The position numbers and the translations under genes were made by a program. Shown here piece by piece: positions 25,901 to 43,469 of a DNA stretch of 64,000 nt. Positions within the stretch are counted from its first letter, which is position 1. Each line of letters starts with the position of its first letter. The stretch is from Cheilinus undulatus (Eukaryota; Chordata; Actinopteri; Labriformes; Labridae). Under the pieces are notes generated by a model. That model was not told the DNA's origin. It made no database searches and was given only the letters and a program-made list of their open reading frames with translations. The stretch is from the NCBI RefSeq assembly GCF_018320785.1, contig NC_054882.1, forward strand, positions 27,842,719 through 27,906,718. The letters run 5' to 3'.

Positions 25901-28715
25901 TTTGTACACTAGATGTTTAAAACTATCATGTTGAGCTGTTTTAGACACCGTGTGTTTTTTTAAAGTCAGCTGTAGGGTTATGAGTGCAGTAATATCTTTG
26001 TAACATAAAAGCATAATACTGTGGGAAAGCCTGGAGATGTCAGCCCAAATGATACAGACACAAATTGCTAAGTACATTTTGTACTTGGCAGTGAGTGACA
26101 TCCTAACTTTGATAACAGGAAAACAAAACGAGAAGAGAGCAGGCGGCCAAGGCAGAGAAGAGAAAGAAGCAGCTGGCAGAGGAAGAATCCAAGAGACAGA
26201 AGGGAGAGAACGGAAAAATAAGTAAGCTGTGAACAGCCCTCTTTTCAACACTGGAAATTCCTTGAAGATATGTCAGTTGAACTGCATGCATTTAAAGCCT
26301 TCTTTTTACTCCTCTTTACTAGTCAAGAAAGGCTTTGTGCCACAGAATGACGGCTGCATCATCGATCACCTCCTGGCGGATATCAGGAAAGGTTTCAGCT
26401 TAAGAAAGACCAGGCCAAGGTGCGATTCGGAAAGCCTCCCTTCTAGTGAAAAGCATAGGGATACCCCGTCTGGTAAGGACAAGAGATTGTGGCCTACATT
26501 TGCAGATTTGCTCCGCCTCTGAGCCATTTACTGCGAGCCACAACGCAGCCCTGCCACTTCATATTGGCTTTTTCTTTGTTGCAGTATAACCCCACTTCCA
26601 TTGTTCGCTAATTCCACTGCTTTTCGCTTTAGCAAGCTACACTAGCATTTTATATTCATGCTTCTCCATTGGAATCATCACCCCATGTTAAATACATAAT
26701 GTCTAACTCCCCATCACTACCACCTCCTTCTCCCCCTCAGGATCAAGTGTGAAGCCTGTCGAAGAAGAAGCCGCAGAAACAGCCACCATTTCCGCGCCCA
26801 CCAAACCTCAGACAGAGGGTCACCCAGTCACCGCAGGCGAAGTGAACGGCTTCATCAGCCCTTCAGAAGAGGCTCCTCTGGCGCTGGAGAGTGCAGTGCA
26901 AGACGGGCCAGCTGCACCTCCCAGCACACCCCCAATAAAACCAGCCATGACAACACAGGCACCCCTGGAAAGGCCAACATCACTGCAGGAGAAGCAACAC
27001 CCACAGGAACCTTCAATTTTACTGCTGGATATGACACAGCCTCAGGCTGAAGAGGAATATCAGACATGTCATCCTACAACAAACGGCTTTTCATTGGGTT
27101 CAACTGAGACCAGCGCCATCAGCCCGTCTTCCCTCTCAGATTTAGACCTACTAGAGGCTGTCTTAGACAGCACGCCCAGCTCAGTACCAGAGAGGGCTAT
27201 ACCTGAGGAGCCTGCAGACATTAGTGTTAATGTTCAACTTAAGGAAAGTCCTTCAGTTAATACAGACAATGTGACACAAGTAAGTAAAAGCAATATAAGA
27301 GAAGAAGAGAAAGGTGAAATTAATAAAAGCCATTCAGCAGAGACTGCAGGACAAGAAAAGCAGGAACACATTATCGTAAAAACGTGCAAGCAAGATGACA
27401 TCATCAGCCATAAACAATCAGACCCCAAAGGGAATGTGGCCAAACTCGGTGAGGGTATCGAGGGGTTTGACGTCCCAGATGGGCAGGAATCAGATATCCA
27501 AGATCTGCCATCAGTCTCTGAATCAATATCCCCATCAGTTAGACCTGAACCAAAGAAACAAGGGAGCATCTTTAGACGAAGCAAAAAGAAGAGTAATTCA
27601 GGTATGCCATCCATATCCACCAATAAAGAAAATGTTGGGAATGTTAGTCGTTTGATGTGTCTTAAAGGGAACTCCTTATTTGTGTTGTTTTTATTCCTTT
27701 TAACATTTTATATTTTATGCTTAGGCTGTTTTAGTGTATATTAAGTATTTAGCATGTGACATGCATTTTATTAAAGAGTTTGGATGCAGTGTGAAGCCCT
27801 TGATTGAATATTGAATGGATGTCAATATGGCCAGTGTGTTTGAATTCTCTGTTCTCCATTCTGAAACACAAGGTAACAGTGGGAAAGGACACACTAGACA
27901 TAAAAAAGGCTGTGTGTTGCAGTGAGGTAGGTCAAAACGGTGGGATGGCAAAACTGTAAGCAGGAACATCATCCTAATGAGTTCAGTCACCGTCAAAGCT
28001 TTGTCCTGAATAACACATCATTTGTTGGTCTAACTGGATTAACTGGATTTCATTTGTCTCTGTTGTCCAGCTTTAGCACTTGCTCTCTCTTCAATGCTTG
28101 TGCAAGTCAGTTGTGGTCAGGCCCAAAATCCTAACAGCATTCAGCCAAATGTATGTTGAGGTGTTTCTAATGTGCATCAGATGAGGAGAGAACTAACCCT
28201 AAAGGTACTCTGATGTTAAGAAGTTAATCTTATTTAATCAGCACTTTGAAAAATCTAACACCACAGTGTTCTGATCTTACACAGCCTTGCAGTTTGTGGA
28301 GTCATTGTGTAGTCATTGTGGACTGAGTTATTTCATAAAAGTTGTCACTTTTGTGTCTCTACTCTCCATATTTTCCTGTCCATTCTGCAATGAGACTGGT
28401 TAACCTACTAACAGTCTCGTGTGCTTCCTTTGTTTAAACTGCTGATCTAACTTCATTCTGTGTTAATTAAAACGTGTTTACCACCAGAAAAGAAAACCGT
28501 AACACCATAAAGCCGATTTAGTCAAGTCATTAGAATCCACAATGGAAATAAATTCTAATCCAAGTTAACATATTTATCTTGCTGTAAATATGCTGGCCTA
28601 TAAAAAATAATTAAAGACTTTAATTTAAAAATGTCGAATCCATTCATTCATTAAAGTCTTTTTCTCCCTAGGTGACTCCAGAAAAAGAAAATCAAGAGGG
28701 AAAAGAAAATGTTAA
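16986..28715 (+). CDS. inf2: Inverted formin 2 (INF2), 22 coding exons
   Basis: INF2 nucleates and severs actin filaments and acts at the ER and at mitochondrial fission sites. Exons: 16986-17382, 17924-18039, 18241-18400, 20327-20360, 20614-20755, 20865-20997, 21213-21310, 22420-22954, 23374-23519, 23626-23687, 23769-23871, 23989-24074, 24187-24287, 24941-25011, 25099-25206, 25294-25364, 25460-25580, 25696-25860, 26119-26221, 26323-26472, 26741-27601, 28672-28715. These join in frame to 1,268 residues (human about 1,249). Residues 1-330 form the armadillo-type DID ([28 protein letters not shown]); 391-500 the proline-rich FH1; about 525-915 the FH2 ([55 protein letters not shown]). LLADIRKGF at 934-942 is the WH2/DAD-like motif; the rest is a poorly conserved acidic tail. 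The spliced form ends in KRKC with no CAAX box. The second intron appears to use a GC donor. A TA-type transposon sits in the intron after 24287. Confidence 0.95.
18040..18240 (+). other. inf2: inf2 GC-AG intron
   Basis: The exon ends CACTACAAG and the next base pair is GC (AAG/GCAAGC). The next exon starts after TTATTCAG. Only this junction keeps the frame [17 protein letters not shown], which aligns with human DALDHYKTVCSQQYRFS. AAG/GCAAG is the typical context of functional GC donors. Confidence 0.75.
19736..19790 (-). repeat. tRNA-derived SINE head fragment
   Basis: The minus strand reads 'ggtggcctagtggttagttg', a good polymerase III A box, followed about 25 nt later by 'ggctgaatcc', a degenerate B box. 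It is too degraded to be a tRNA gene. It lies in an inf2 intron. Confidence 0.45.
21614..21865. repeat. Dispersed repeat resembling the 3' end of an RTE-type LINE or its SINE
   Basis: The string 'ctggatccagacagtgatccggatcac', then 'atttcctgaaaattttcatcaaaattcatccataacgttttgag' and the terminal 'aacctccttggcagaggtaa', are recognisable as a common fish retroposon tail. The word ACCTCCGCC near the left end is roughly inverse to the terminal GGCAGAGGT. It lies in the inf2 intron after 21310. Confidence 0.5.
22510..22842 (+). repeat. inf2: FH1-coding proline repeats with 36-bp tandem units
   Basis: Exon 8 encodes long P runs broken by LPG. The units [24 protein letters not shown] and [12 protein letters not shown] (12 residues, 36 bp each) are nearly identical at the DNA level between 22,660 and 22,770, followed by looser [13 protein letters not shown] and [10 protein letters not shown] units. 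FH1 tracts bind profilin-actin and SH3/WW partners. The opposite strand is open as poly-glycine only because of this composition. Confidence 0.85.
24322..24901 (-). mobile_element. Internally deleted Tc1/mariner-type transposon in an inf2 intron
   Basis: The ends are inverted repeats: left 'cacccaccagccatttaatt' followed by 'aggtacacctg', right 'caggtgtacc' followed by 'aaataaagtgggcggtgagtg', with TATA at both edges. I recognise it as a very common fish Tc1-type family. Interior text such as 'gttccaccacatcccaaaggtgctctatt' and 'tctggcaccaac' matches its transposase read on the minus strand. At about 580 bp it has lost most of the middle. Intron 13 is otherwise normal. Confidence 0.8.
27602..27780 (+). 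other. inf2: Possible alternative inf2 3' end (intron read-through with hydrophobic tail)
   Basis: If the exon ending at 27601 is not spliced, the frame continues 47 codons to a stop at 27742-27744. The last part reads [17 protein letters not shown], a strongly hydrophobic stretch at the extreme C-terminus. A variant poly(A) signal, ATTAAA, lies at 27770-27775, 26 nt after the stop. Human INF2 has ER-bound (prenylated CAAX) and cytosolic isoforms made by alternative last exons. A tail anchor could play the same role here. This is inference. Confidence 0.3.
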
Positions 28716-29215
28716 TGCTACCGAACTGGATGGACTGAAGTTTATTTTATTTATTGAGAAAACACAAGATTTGACTCTGGGGTGGATGCAGAAGTCTTCC
28801 TTTTGCAGTGATTTGTTTTCAAGACAAGAAGAGGAAACTCATCTGAAGCTGGAACTGTCAACGAAAGAATGTTAACATGTCACTTTATGTAAATGAGTTG
28901 CAGCTTTTGTGTATAATGATTGCTTTGGATTCAGACAAAAAGAAGTGGAATATGCTTTCTATGTTTTGTACAGTTAAATGCAGTAAATGTGTTTTTGCTA
29001 TGAGCTCTATTAACTTGTGCAGAAAGAAAAGATGCAGTGTTTGGTGCAAGATGTTTAATTCATAAAAAAAATGCTTTAAATACATGTCTTAATTTAAACT
29101 TTATATACATATATATTAACAAGATGATCTCTAATGAGAAATATCAGAAAAGCATTTAATGGATTGTAACTTTTAATGTTTAATATATTTTAATAAAAGT
29201 GATTTTACTGTTCAA
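28716..29215 (+). other. inf2: inf2 3'UTR with poly(A) signal
   Basis: AT-rich non-coding sequence follows the TAA at 28713-28715. The best canonical AATAAA is at 29192-29197, before the GT/T-rich 'gttcaactcttgtgtttg'. This gives about 480 nt of 3'UTR and leaves about 540 bp to the adss1 start codon. Confidence 0.6.
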
Positions 29216-29639
29216 CTCTTGTGTTTGATATCACAGTCATGAAAAGGCACTATGAAGCAAACAAAAGTCCCATTATTGTGGTGTTGCAGTGTGTGTCTGT
29301 GGGTTTGATCATCAAGGGGCCAGTAGATAAATATGTAATTTAGTTTTAGTTTTTCACACAACTGATGCAGCAGTGGAAGCAAATCTGGTTTCAGTGTCGT
29401 AAAATACCCAAGGAGGTGAATATTTTTACAGGCACTGTAACAAATCACAGGAAGGCTATTGGAAGGGCACAATCTGTTGTCCCATTGGGTCCCAGAAATT
29501 CTCGTGACGCCCCTGCTGACGGGTACTGTATATTTAAAATGTGTTTGAATGTTAGCTAAGCCATTATACATCATGTGACTGATGTGTAGAAAGTCTATTT
29601 TCTCAGCCTTGGAGACTCTTCGCCTGAGCGCAGCGTCGC

Positions 29640-29753
29640 TCTTACGCGCGTCTGGCTCTGACATCATCCGCTCTGAGGTGACAGATATGGCAATGCCGCT
29701 CTTGCGGTGCAGTTTAGTCGTCTTGAGACGGACGGACTAAAGCCACCGCCATC
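29640..29753 (+). promoter_or_regulatory. adss1: adss1 5'UTR / core promoter
   Basis: A GC- and CpG-richer stretch ('gcgcagcgtcgctcttacgcgcg') just before the ATG, which has a good context (GCCATCATGT). The region contrasts with the AT-rich inf2 3'UTR to its left. The transcription start is not fixed by sequence alone. Confidence 0.4.
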
Positions 29754-36628
<6,875 letters not shown>

Positions 36629-37063
36629 AAGGTCTTCTTCACCTCTGGATGGAAGCGCAAGCATACGGCTCTATTTGGCATTTACTCATCACCTAAAACT
36701 ACCTTCTTCCACCTCTTTATTGAATAAACAAGACATCTATGTGACCTACAAGTCGTGTCTGCTTTGTGCAACAGAACATTCTTCTCTTTCATCTTTACAA
36801 CTCTTTAATTTCACAGCAAGATAATTTTCAGTTCATGGTTGTATAATTCACTGAGGCAGCCCTGTGCTCATTCACAGCAGTCTGTGGGTCAAGGTAAATA
36901 TGAAAACTTAAAACTGTAAGATTCTCCATAAACTTTAAGATTGACTTTTCAAAGGGGGGAAATATTCCCATTCATTTTAGTCGTCAGCTTGATAATAACA
37001 ATGAAAGGTCAGTATTAGTTTACATTTTTGAAACCAGAAAAACATGTTCTCACGGTGTATATC

Positions 37064-37107
37064 CCATAGACATAATATACGTATATTTAAGTATATAATG
37101 TCTATGG
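37064..37107. repeat. 17-bp inverted repeat with short loop
   Basis: Arms 37064-37080 (CCATAGACATAATATAC) and 37091-37107 pair with one mismatch around a 10-nt loop. It lies between adss1 and siva1, about 215 bp before the siva1 start codon. It may be a tiny palindromic MITE remnant. Confidence 0.6.
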
Positions 37108-37164
37108 TATAGCCCAAGCTGTTTCGTAAATTTGAAAAATCCGAAGTTCCGTGAAGGCCGCCCA

Positions 37165-37322
37165 GGCTACGTCACACTCGATCAGTTTCGGATTGGTTCT
37201 AAGACTTCACGTGACAATAAAGGATGTGTGTCATTGGCTCCTAACTTTCTTTCGTGCAGTTTTCCCGCAACAAACAAGTGTGGCGGACTGTTGGATATCT
37301 GCTAGACTTTGTATGATCAAAA
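37165..37322 (+). promoter_or_regulatory. siva1: siva1 promoter region with CRE-like, E-box and CCAAT motifs
   Basis: TACGTCAC (CRE-like) at 37169-37176, GATTGGTT (inverted CCAAT) near 37191, TCACGTGAC (USF-type E-box) at 37207-37215 and CATTGGCT (inverted CCAAT) near 37232. All lie within 160 bp of the ATG. No TATA box. Typical of a broadly expressed gene. Confidence 0.55.
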
Positions 37323-39794
37323 ATGCCGAAACGATCTTGTCCTTTTGCGCAAACCTTCTCCTCTCAGTACAAAATACATATAGGACAGAATGAGCTGAAC
37401 AATTACGGCGTGTTTGGTGATAAATACAGACAAGAAATCCACGGTGAGTTCCTGCTCCTAGTTTTTTCCCCTTCGCTGAAGTGTTAGCTAATGTTAGCAT
37501 CCTCGTTTAGCACACTTACGAGTGCACCTAGCCGTCGTTGGTAGAAATTGTTTTACTTTGACGTGAAATGTTCACTTTTGGTGTGACATATGTATACAGA
37601 ACGGTTTTACCTATATTTCATGACTGTCTAATTACATTTGTTGGACTTCACGGAGGAGAGCAGCAGTAGCAGATAGGTTCCTGTGTCTGCTATCGCAGGG
37701 ATAGACCAGAGAAACAACAACAGGCTAGCTCCTGAAGACCGTAAACACTGACCTCACAGCCTGGTTGTTTTGCTTGGTTGATAAAGTGTAACTTCATTCA
37801 TGAGAAGGCCCCTTATAATTCTACAGAAAAGACCAAAAACTTGCTGTTTAACGGGGCCAAAGCGGTGATGGGAAAAATCTGGACTGGGGAAGAGAGATGC
37901 GTCGACCCGCGGCCCACGGAGACGCCTGTTTACAGCCAGGCGTTGCTGAGAGGACAGACACTGATTGGACACGATGGGAGACTGACGAGAGTAAACGCTG
38001 CACAAGGTGAGTTTGGTCAGGGAATAGTATTTTCAACTGAGTCAAATAACAGAAAAGAAATGTAAAAAATCAGATACCATGTGTTTGTTTTTCAATCTTC
38101 AGTAAGGTAGTATCTGTTCCAAATAACTACCTAACTTCTTGGATGTGTCCTATTGTGCAAAAGTTCACTGAACCCCTGAGGATATTTTGATAAAGTCTGC
38201 ATACAATGTTCCACTGATTAGACAGAGTAAATTTTAACACATGCAGTAAAGTTTAGCTACTTGTTAAGCTTAAGACTAAGATGACCAAGACTACACATGT
38301 TACAACAAGAGGAACACCAATCTACAGCAAACATGAGAGACAGAGAAAATAAAACCAGCCATTTTTCCCCCAGAATGTCAGCTTTATTCAGGGAAGCACT
38401 ATAACGGTAAGCATACAGACTGAAACCTCTTCATGGTGGATACTTGCAGTCAATGGAATCCAAATATGTGACTACAATGACTTCTGCTGATAGACAAGGA
38501 GTAGCGATTATGCTGATACTGTGACCCAGGTAGCTTCAGCCCCCAGTGAAGTACCTGAAGCTGGGGACTCCAGAATTAAATGCATAAATAATGAAAGTGG
38601 ATTTGTCCATATTCTGGGCAGTCAGTTCTTTATGGAGAATCTGTGACATCCAAAAAAAAAAGGTGTAAGCTGAATTTTCAGATGAAATTTAAACTCATAA
38701 AGTAGTCTACCATAAAAATAAAAGGTTTAACTAACAGGCAATGATTAGACAAGGATAATATGCATCATAACACCTGAGCAAACTCAGTGTGAACAAGCGA
38801 GACAGGAAATGTTCTTGGCAGGTGGGAGTGCAAGTGCCTACCTTTAACAGTATTTTCACAAAGACGTGAGCCTATTATGTGTTAACTTGTCATTTTTAGT
38901 TATGACCAAAACCCCAAAACATGCTAAATACTATGAAGTCTGATTCTTTATCTGGTACACCCTTGTTATTTTGATATAAAAGAATTTATCAAAGCAATAG
39001 AAGTCTGTTCACTCAAAGGCCAAAAGCTGAAGATGAGTTCAGTTCATGCTTCCTACCAGCAGATGTCAGGGTTGCCATGGTTCTTGTCACTTGTTCCTTT
39101 ATCTCAGCTGCTCTGATGAAGCTCATCCAGTGTGTTGTTTGCTCTGTAGGTGCAGCAGTGACTCCTGCAGGCTGCTGTGTGTGTCAGAAGAACCAGGGCT
39201 CCAGGACAGCATGTTCTCAGTGTGAACGTCTAACATGCTCCTCTTGCACACGACAGTGCTCTAGCTGCTTCAACCCCTGCTGCTCAGTCTGCACGACTAT
39301 AGAGTAAGTTTAGCTGTAGTCTGATATATTGACCTGCCACTCATACAAGTCAAGGTTGGAGTTCTGCTATATGGTGCATGTTTGTGGTATTCTGGTACTC
39401 CTTCTGGGTTACAACAATGTTACCTTTACAATAGAAATTATATTTTAAAGCTCTGCATGTCTAAAATTTTATTATTTGGTACATTTATTTGTTTTGAGTC
39501 ATTAAACTCTTTACCTTAATCCACTCATTTCTTAGAGAGGATCGGCCTTGAAATGTTTCAGTGTATGCCTAGTCTGAATCAAACTCCACTGTTTTGTGGT
39601 CATCAGTGTCACCAGAGCAGGAAACAGTTTGGACTTCTCTTTGTTGTCTTCATAAACAATGAAGCAACCACAAAAAGTTCACGCTTAAGTCTTCCTCATC
39701 TTCCTCATATTATTAAATAACTGTAATACTTTCTCTTCCCCACAGCTACAGTGGAAGATATGATGAAGTTATTTGCTGCAGCTGCTCAACATAA
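37323..39794 (+). CDS. siva1: Apoptosis regulatory protein SIVA1, 4 exons
   Basis: SIVA1 binds TNF-receptor family members such as CD27 and modulates p53/ARF and apoptosis signalling. Exons 37323-37443, 37827-38006, 39150-39303 and 39746-39794 join in frame to 167 residues (human 175). The start MPKRSCPFAQTFSSQYKIHI matches the family MPKRSCPFAD...QLKV. The middle has GQTLIGHDGRLTR, matching human GQMLIGPDGRLIR, after an amphipathic helix segment. The C-terminal third (from about residue 109) is a dense zinc-binding Cys region: CCVCQKN, CSQCERLTCSSC, CSSCFNPCCSVC and a final VICCSCST. Exon junction phases are 1, 1 and 2. AATAAA at 39938-39943 is the likely poly(A) signal. Confidence 0.94.
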
Positions 39795-39959
39795 AGACTG
39801 ATGGAGGGATCGGGAGTTTATTGGAACAAATATGTCTGCCTCACATGAGATAAAACTAAGACAGCATTTTAATGGTGACTTTTTATGTAATCTCAATCTG
39901 TCCTTGTATATATGTACTACTCTCTGAAAGTAACTGAAATAAACTTGAACACTTTTATA

Positions 39960-40470
39960 TATATATATTTGATGTTTGGTTAATACAGAAACCGTTTTGA
40001 TCAATGTTGGGGTCACAACAACATCTAAAGTTGATTTGAATAGGTAGGAAAATTACACTTTATCACTTTATGTGAGAAAAACTGGAAGCCCAAAGAGGAC
40101 ATGCATTCAAACTTAAGTTTACTCGTTTTTTTCCCACAATAAGTACATTTATGGGATTTTCTTTCCTCAACTTTTTTGAGTTTTGTTCTCGTCAATTTTA
40201 ATTTTTGTTCATAAATTAACTCATTGCCGGAGAATCTGTGTTTATTTCAAGATAATTACATAAGATCTAGTATACGCATGGATTAGTATTTTTGAAAACT
40301 GGTTTTACCTCCAGTGTTGAACAAAAAATACTGTACATTACACTCTCAAACATCTTTGTTGACATGAAATGAATGTGTTAAAGTGCACTGTATGCCCTGT
40401 AAAGATATTTTTCAGTGACCTGTGTAGACCATTCAGGCATTTCTGTTCATCAACCTAGTGGGAGAGTAAC
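39960..40470. other. Intergenic, AT-rich
   Basis: It begins with a short (TA)n tract just after the siva1 poly(A) signal. No exon seen. Confidence 0.4.
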
Positions 40471-40475
40471 TGTCT

Positions 40476-41290
40476 ACAGGTGCAGTGAAAAAAAAGTGAA
40501 TATCATGGAAAAGTTGCTTTTTATTTTGTGTGATTTACTTCAGAAAGTTAAACTTTCATTTATTCTAGATTACATAAAAACTTATATATTTAAGACTTTT
40601 GTTGATTTAATCTTGATTTCAGCTTAGAACTTACAAAAATCCACTTTCTAAAACATTTAACTTAGAATATTGTGGGTAAAGACCAATTTGCAAAGGTTTC
40701 CAAGCCTTTATTCTCTCACTTTGGTTCAGTACACAACTGCAATCATGGGGAAGACTGCTGACTTAAATATCCAGAGGGCAATCATGGGCACCTTTCACAA
40801 GAAGGGTAAGACTCATGAGGTCATTGCTGAAAGGGCAGGGTGTTCTCACAGTGCTGTATCAACATATATTCATGGAAAGTTGACTGGAAGGGAAAAGGTC
40901 CACAAGCAACAAGGATGAGCTCAGTTCAGAGGATCGTCAAACAAAGCAGATTCAAGAACCTGGGGAAGCTTCAATGAGTGGACTGAGACTGGAGTCAGTA
41001 AATCAAGAGCCTTCCACACATAGTGCTTTCAGACAGACACTGTTCTGGCTCTGTTCTGTTCTGACTCTCAGGACCTTAATGCTTTCAGGGAAACCATCCA
41101 GCTGGTTCAAAGTTAGGCTTGGGTGCCAGCACGGTGCTCTGCCGGTCTGAAAGGCCTAACAGACAGGTCTTTGAAATGGGCTACAAGGGTTGTGTTTCCA
41201 GTGTTGACCCTTTTGTCTTCAAAAATACTTGTTCACTTGAGGATAAGGCCTGAGTAATGAGCTCAGTGAAACACCTGGAAATTTCCTATA
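40476..41290 (+). mobile_element. Tc1/mariner-type transposon N-terminal part, interrupted by a MITE
   Basis: The terminal region 'gtgaatatcatggaaaagtt' is followed by a coding part from about 40744: MGKTADLNIQRAIMGTFHKK, then KTHEVIAERAGCSHSAVSTY. This is the helix-turn-helix DNA-binding domain of a Tc1-type transposase. It continues past 40915 in a shifted frame ('gaggatcgtcaaacaaagcag') and resumes after the nested insertion with 'tttgaaatgggctacaag'. It is truncated near 41.2 kb. Dead copy. Confidence 0.75.
41023..41156. mobile_element. Nested 134-bp TA-flanked MITE
   Basis: The left end GTGCTTTCAGAC and the complement of the right end GGCCTTTCAGAC match at 10 of 12 positions. TA flanks both sides (41021-41022, 41157-41158). 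The insertion splits the transposase frame of the host element, so it is younger than that element. Confidence 0.6.
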
Positions 41291-42850
41291 AATGTGGAGA
41301 AATAGGGTAAAATACAATGTTAAGATGTTTGTCCGCGTAGGGCCTCCATAAAAAACACCACAGCTGTTTAGACAGCAAGGCTGAGCCTGAGATCAACATG
41401 TAAATATATTTTAAGAAATACCAAATGTATGACAGATAAATACAAGCCACCATCTGCATTACAATACATTCTAAAAACACAACAGCCCAGTTATGACTGC
41501 AGAAAAAGCAGAAAGTTTTCAGGTTACCTTTCTTCTGTGTGTTGTAGATCTGTCAGCAGATGGCAGCACACTTCAACGACTGGGTTTCAAGACTGAGTTC
41601 CAGCAGACTGGGCCATATTCAGGGTAATTAAACAACCTGCTTCCGCTGTGGAGGCACATTAGTACTGTATATCACTGTTTCTAAAAAGCATATTTTCACC
41701 CTTAAGTGAAGGAATGGAAGTTTTCTTTCTGCGTGGGCATGAGATTAAAATTCCAGTCCAGCCTTCCTGCTCTGACCTTGAGAACTTGTTATCAGATTTA
41801 TTTATTAAAACAAGAAGCCCCAGAGGTTGGACCGCACCAGGCCTCTGCAGCAGACAATTTGGCTACAATTATCCCTGCTGGACGTGACCTTGAGCTGCAG
41901 TCATCACTTTGTCTTGGCTGCAGCTCGTCACTGATGACGGCCGGTGTCAGGGTCAGGTATTCTACGCTCTGAGTAATTGTTCTTGGTGGCAGAAGTCCTC
42001 AGCGCTGCTTTGTAGAAATCAATCACATGACACGGTCTTATAGATATTAGCTTGGATGAGTGCACTTCCTGGAGCTTATTGCAAATGCGCCTATGAGCTG
42101 TTGAGTCACATCCCCAGCTCAGCGGGCCAGTTGTGGCTCCACTCTTTGGGGAGCTCTGCAGTTGGTGTCCGGGGGCACCGCTTGATTTCTGGCTCAGTGA
42201 ACAGACAGCTGCTGGCAAGCCAGGCGTCGTGCTGTCTGCACCATTCTTGATAAGACTTTAAAAACTCAGAGGTGGACATAAAACACTAGACTACTGCATG
42301 TTTAATTGAAGAAAATCAACAGAGATGCTTGTGACACTGACTTGGGATTTGTTTTATTTAATTTAACCAGAGGAAAAGTGTAGAGATCTCATTTCCTAGA
42401 GTCTCCTCAAAAAGACTGCAGTTAACAGTTTCTAATAATGAACATCCTTACATACCAACCTCATGCAAGATTCATTACTATGAAATATAAATTACATGAA
42501 ATAACAAGTAAAACACCAAATATTTGTCTAAGTCAGCCACAATAGAAATGAACGTATCTACAGCCAGATGTGCCTGCCTCCCAGTCATTGAATTCACCAT
42601 GACAGAGTTCAATGAAACATGCTCAGTCTCTGGTTTTGAGCATTTCACTGTATTATCACGAATTATAGAGCTGAAATGAAAATTTGATGACTTAAAAGTT
42701 AACAGAATTTATGTTTGGAGAGTTGTTTAAAAGAATTTTAAAGGAAAAGTATTTAAACAGTGATGCCAACTTCTTTATTTTTGCTGTAGACTGAAAACAT
42801 CTGAGTTTGGCATGAAAAGACAAGAGATCGACACTTCCGCTTTTGTTTCT
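41291..42850. other. Intergenic, no recognised exon
   Basis: The 41.70-42.25 kb part is high-complexity and GC-balanced, with several short open frames on both strands but no family resemblance. I checked it for AKT exons and found none. Confidence 0.4.
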
Positions 42851-43469
42851 AGGTATTTACATGTGGATCTGATACACAACTTAGAAGATATTATATATTA
42901 TTATTATTATATTATTAGAAGATATTATTAAGTCTGGAGATTGACTTGGCCAGTCTAAAACCTTCCACTTCTTGCCCCAGATGAACTCCTTTGTTGTTTT
43001 TGCAGTGTGTTTTGGGTCATTATCTTGCTGCATGATGCAGGATCTCCCATTCAATTTGGTTGCATCTTTCCCTAAATTGGCAGACAAAATGTTTCTGTAG
43101 ACTTCTGAGTTCATTTTGCTGCTGTCATCATGTGTTACATCATCAGTGAAGATTAATGAGCCAATCCCAGAAGAAGCCACGCAAGCCCAAGCCATGACAT
43201 TACCTCCACCGTGTTTCACAGATGAGCTTGTATGTTTGGGATCATGAGCAGATCCTTTATTCTCTAAACTTTAGCCTTTCCAAATCTGAGACGGAGTGTA
43301 GACATTCAGCGCTATTTATTGTGTAATCAATGTAATAGGACACACCTGGGCAACAAAACACATCTGTCAGTCACATGTTATGACAGTTTTGCTCACATGA
43401 AAAATGGGTGGGTTCAAACAAAAGGTTGCTGTAATCTAAGTTGCGTCACAGATTCAGATGTAAATACCT
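42851..43469 (-). mobile_element. Internally deleted Tc1 transposon
   Basis: Inverted ends: left AGGTATTTACATGTGGATCT, and right 'gattcagatgtaaatacct', its imperfect complement. The minus strand at 42,900-43,219 encodes transposase text HGGGNVMAWACVASSGIG, then CIMQQDNDPKHTAK and VLDWPSQSPDL. This includes the second catalytic Asp block (QQDNDPKH) and the start of the third. The frame breaks after SPDL and the 5' part is missing. Confidence 0.85.
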
